A stretch of 64,000 bases of DNA from Candidatus Fermentibacter sp. (lineage in GTDB: Bacteria; Fermentibacterota; Fermentibacteria; Fermentibacterales; Fermentibacteraceae), in contig JAUCPW010000025.1 of the NCBI GenBank assembly GCA_030373045.1, positions 1 to 64,000 of the forward strand, read 5' to 3'. Made by a program: the position numbers and the translations under genes. Positions 61,841 to 64,000 of the stretch are shown here, in pieces (position 1 is the stretch's first letter; each line of letters begins with the position of its first letter). Under the pieces are notes generated by a model. It worked only from the letters and a program-made list of their open reading frames with translations, ran no database searches and was not told where the DNA came from.

Positions 61841-62320
61841 CTAGAACTGGGTCTTGATCCCGGCCCAGGTCTCCGACTGTCCGAACGAGAAGCATCCCTG
61901 GTCGACAGGAGCGCTCTCGGTCGACGATTCCATCCCGTCCAAGGCCCGGAATCCGAAGTCGACATGCGCTCCGATGTAATAGTGTACCGATTCTACATCC
62001 TCGACAACACGCTGGAATATGATCTGCTCCTGAGAGTTCCTTACTATACATTCTACGTCGACGTAAGGTGCTGCCGTATGCTGGTATGCTGATGTCTCGT
62101 ATTGCGAGATGATGTCCCCGACCATGCTGCCGCTGGCCCATGCTATCGCTGTTCCCCCTCCAGCGGGGTAGACATTTATCTCGAACGACCCGGCGAGGCC
62201 TGGAGAGTCCTTCACGACCACAGAGCCATACACATCACACCAAATGTCATTGGAGTTATCAGCGAAAGATACGCCGGATACGAGTACGATCGCACTGATG
62301 ATGTGCAGCAGGCTCTTCAT
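61841..62320 (-). CDS. Small exported protein with WAxIK C-terminal tail
   Basis: This 159-residue exported protein has a signal peptide (residues 1-20, SFA-DNS) and a beta-rich body (GSVVVKDSPGLAGSFEINVY, TAAPYVDVECIVRNSQEQII). It ends SETWAGIKTQF, matching the tails of the two other exported proteins. Codon use is visibly AT-richer than in its neighbours, and the gene lies between 16-base direct repeats, so it may be a recent arrival. The ATG follows GGAGGAAGC. The function is unknown. Confidence 0.8.
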   Translation of the reverse strand: MKSLLHIISAIVLVSGVSFADNSNDIWCDVYGSVVVKDSPGLAGSFEINVYPAGGGTAIAWASGSMVGDIISQYETSAYQHTAAPYVDVECIVRNSQEQIIFQRVVEDVESVHYYIGAHVDFGFRALDGMESSTESAPVDQGCFSFGQSETWAGIKTQF

Positions 62321-62678
62321 GCTTCCTCCATTTCCGTGTTCCGAGCAGGCATTGCTTCAATAGCGTGCAATATGTATCACGTCAAGCTCGCGGATGACAG
62401 AACGCCAACGACAGCTAGTTGCCCTTGTTTGCATGCTTGCTGAGAGGTTTCCCAGGAATTGAGATCACGATACTGCTGTACTCCCATGCGTTACCGTGAC
62501 ATACGATAATTGCAGAAATTGCAGCCGGATTGCCCGGTCCGAACGGAACATTCGATTGCACAGGTGCATGATGTGGCAGTATCGATGCTTGATGTGCCAA
62601 ACATATGGCGTAAATTGAGGGCGGAACAGCACTTCCAGGTGCTGTTCCGCCGCTGAGACTGCTTCGGTGGTCGGAGCT
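62321..62678. other. AT-rich intergenic region
   Basis: This 358-base region is visibly AT-richer than the rest of the window. It carries the upstream region of the small exported gene, the terminator of the protease gene and the right copy of the 16-base repeat. No convincing gene is seen. Confidence 0.7.
62620..62651 (-). terminator. Terminator of the C25-like protease gene
   Basis: A perfect 13-bp stem, GGCGGAACAGCAC with GTGCTGTTCCGCC, has the loop TTCCAG. On the minus strand it is followed by CTCAATTTA, 28 bases after the protease stop. Confidence 0.85.
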
Positions 62679-62682
62679 CTAG
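62667..62682 (+). repeat. 16-base direct repeat, right copy
   Basis: GTGGTCGGAGCTCTAG is identical to 61765-61780. It overlaps the stop codon of the C25-like protease on the other strand. Confidence 0.9.
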
Positions 62683-64000
62683 AGCAGGGCGAACCTGCCG
62701 GACACCGAACCGCCTTCCGAGGACGACACCGCGGTGTAGACGCCCCTGGGCATCCCCGGCATGTCGATCTCGACAGGACCGCCGCCGCGCGTGACCGTGC
62801 GCGATGCGACCAGCCTGCCGGACGGATCGAAGACCCTCACCAGGGCTTCGCCCGAACCCGGCAGCAGGATCGCGACGCTCCCCCGGCAGGGATTCTCGAC
62901 GAAGGACATAGACGGAACGGCGTATCCAGGATCTCCTCCGGGGACCCCGAGCATCGGGGAGGCCGGTACGAGCGTGGGATCGCCGATCAGGACCATGCCG
63001 AGGTGCCATGACATCTCGTAGGGCGTGAAGCCGCCGGAGTTGATGAAGGTCCACCAGTCGCGGAACGCCTGGCCGAGGTTCCCGCCGGCACCCAGCGTCG
63101 CGTAGAAGGGTTCGAAGGAGAGCATCGAACCGGTCTTGGTGCTGCCCACGGATGCCAGCCCGTGCGTCGTCCCGAAAACGTAGATCGATCCCATGTTCCT
63201 GGGGGTGGTGAACCTGCTGTTGGAGCAGGCGAACAGGTTGTAGAACCTCGCCGGCGGATCGATGGCGGTGACCTCGTTCCAGTACGTCTCGGGGCCCGGG
63301 TTCCACTGGTGGAAAGTCGGCCCCGAGTGGACGAACGGGCTGATCCACTCGTACACGACAGGGAGCCTGTTCTCCTCGTAGTCCGTACCGCAGGTCTGCT
63401 CCTCGTCGTTGATCAGCTCCACCACCGGGTAGAGCTGCATCATCGCGTCGCGGAACTCGCCGCCCCACACCGCCCAGTCGTTGTCGACGTAGCAGAGCGC
63501 CTGGAACGGCAGGGGGTCGCCGGCCGTCCGCCACTCGTGGTTGCGGTCGAGATAGGCCTGCAGGAGCGAGTCCTCGGCTCCGATCGTGGTCTTGGAGGTG
63601 ATGATCCTGGCGCAGTAGATCTCGGGTGCCATGCCGGACGTGTCCCATGTGTCGTACTTGCCGTCCGACCCGGGGATCCCCGCGGAGGGATACCCGATCC
63701 AGAGGTCCTCCCAGAGCCCGTCGAGGTCCATGTAGAAGTAGTCGCAGGGGAAGGTCTCGCTGTCGCGGGCGAAGGCGTTGTCCAGCATCACCCAGGCGAC
63801 AGGCAGATCGCCCACGAGCACGACACCTTCGAGCCCCTCCGCATGCATTTCGAGCAGCCAGGCCCTCAGTTCCTCGGGTGTCGAGTAGGAGGCCTCGGCA
63901 ACGAGGACCCCGCCCACCCAGGGCTCCATGTCGGCGACCCACCGCTCGATGGTGCCGGGCACCAGGCTGTCGGCCAGGCCCTCCTCGATCAGCACCGCGA
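62679..64000 (-). CDS. C25-like (gingipain family) protease with C-terminal secretion domain, partial
   Basis: The gene runs off the window, so its N-terminus is missing; at least 440 residues are present. GVVLVGDLPVAWV, LFACSNSRFTTPR (candidate catalytic Cys), YVFGTTHGLASVGSTKTGSM and LIGDPTLVP fit the peptidase C25 fold. The last 80 residues (VRVFDPSGRLVASR, MPRGVYTAVSSS, GRFALL) form an Ig-like domain typical of type IX secretion cargo. It is probably a secreted or surface-attached cysteine protease. Confidence 0.82.
   Translation of the reverse strand, partial: AVLIEEGLADSLVPGTIERWVADMEPWVGGVLVAEASYSTPEELRAWLLEMHAEGLEGVVLVGDLPVAWVMLDNAFARDSETFPCDYFYMDLDGLWEDLWIGYPSAGIPGSDGKYDTWDTSGMAPEIYCARIITSKTTIGAEDSLLQAYLDRNHEWRTAGDPLPFQALCYVDNDWAVWGGEFRDAMMQLYPVVELINDEEQTCGTDYEENRLPVVYEWISPFVHSGPTFHQWNPGPETYWNEVTAIDPPARFYNLFACSNSRFTTPRNMGSIYVFGTTHGLASVGSTKTGSMLSFEPFYATLGAGGNLGQAFRDWWTFINSGGFTPYEMSWHLGMVLIGDPTLVPASPMLGVPGGDPGYAVPSMSFVENPCRGSVAILLPGSGEALVRVFDPSGRLVASRTVTRGGGPVEIDMPGMPRGVYTAVSSSEGGSVSGRFALL

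Noticed and set aside
61765-62682. Insertion sequence
   Set aside because: There are direct repeats but no transposase and no terminal inverted repeats.
1-64000. tRNA and rRNA genes
   Set aside because: No cloverleaf or conserved rRNA segment was recognised by eye; a covariance search would be decisive.

Overview
The window is GC-rich, gene-dense bacterial DNA from a metagenome or draft assembly. Bases 11-44 are a Nextera sequencing adapter, so the true sequence begins near base 45. The last gene runs off the right edge. Gram-negative traits are clear: predicted outer-membrane barrels, lipoproteins, an O-antigen/exopolysaccharide locus, and a C25-like protease ending in a type IX secretion-like domain. 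Three otherwise unrelated exported proteins end in the same short tail, T-W-[G/A]-x-I-K-[S/T]. I associate such tails with uncultured Candidatus Fermentibacteria (Hyd24-12) and relatives, but that assignment rests on memory and is tentative.

Layout. 45-3500: a small membrane protein, the arginine repressor, a predicted barrel and a secreted protein of unknown function. 3570-14200: a glycan locus with glycosyltransferases, a sugar 4-epimerase carrying a four-cysteine insert, a B12-type radical SAM enzyme, an initiating polyprenyl-phosphate sugar transferase, a DegT aminotransferase, a PAP2 phosphatase and a DagK-like kinase. Within it four consecutive gene junctions overlap by 4 bases. 14200-20100: serS, a PHP phosphatase, an exported lamin-tail protein, an alkyltransferase, a barrel or lipoprotein, a phosphoesterase and elbB. 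20090-24930: a second glycan block. 24940-31200: DUF554, a SagB-type oxidoreductase, an anion permease, an ICMT-like methyltransferase, a hairpin-rich 447-base intergenic region and glutamate dehydrogenase. 31290-40540: a pyruvyl transferase, a Lon-like protease, a DnaE-type polymerase with a decayed PHP domain, GNAT, and a methyltransferase with a glycosyltransferase. 40530-48930 (minus strand): ptb, rpiB, wecB, a transglutaminase lipoprotein, ribD, ribE, ribBA, ribH, nusB and a phosphoesterase, tightly packed. 49160-55730: lysine 6-transaminase, archaeal-type AspRS, a YigZ-like protein, a zinc-ribbon protein, butyrate kinase and the methylmalonyl-CoA mutase large subunit. 55730-64000: two paralogous SurA-like lipoproteins flanking an O-antigen-ligase/TPR protein and an exported propeller-like protein, then an AT-richer segment between 16-base direct repeats, then the C25-like protease.

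The genes suggest an anaerobe that makes ATP from acyl-CoA through acyl phosphates (Ptb/Buk), possibly linked to propionate metabolism (mutase), and that invests heavily in surface glycans and exported proteins. Start codons are unusual: TTG is frequent (most of the riboflavin operon) and three genes have no usable start except CTG. Six of the eight convergent gene pairs overlap at their 3' ends. I saw no rRNA, tRNA, CRISPR array, transposase or prophage genes.
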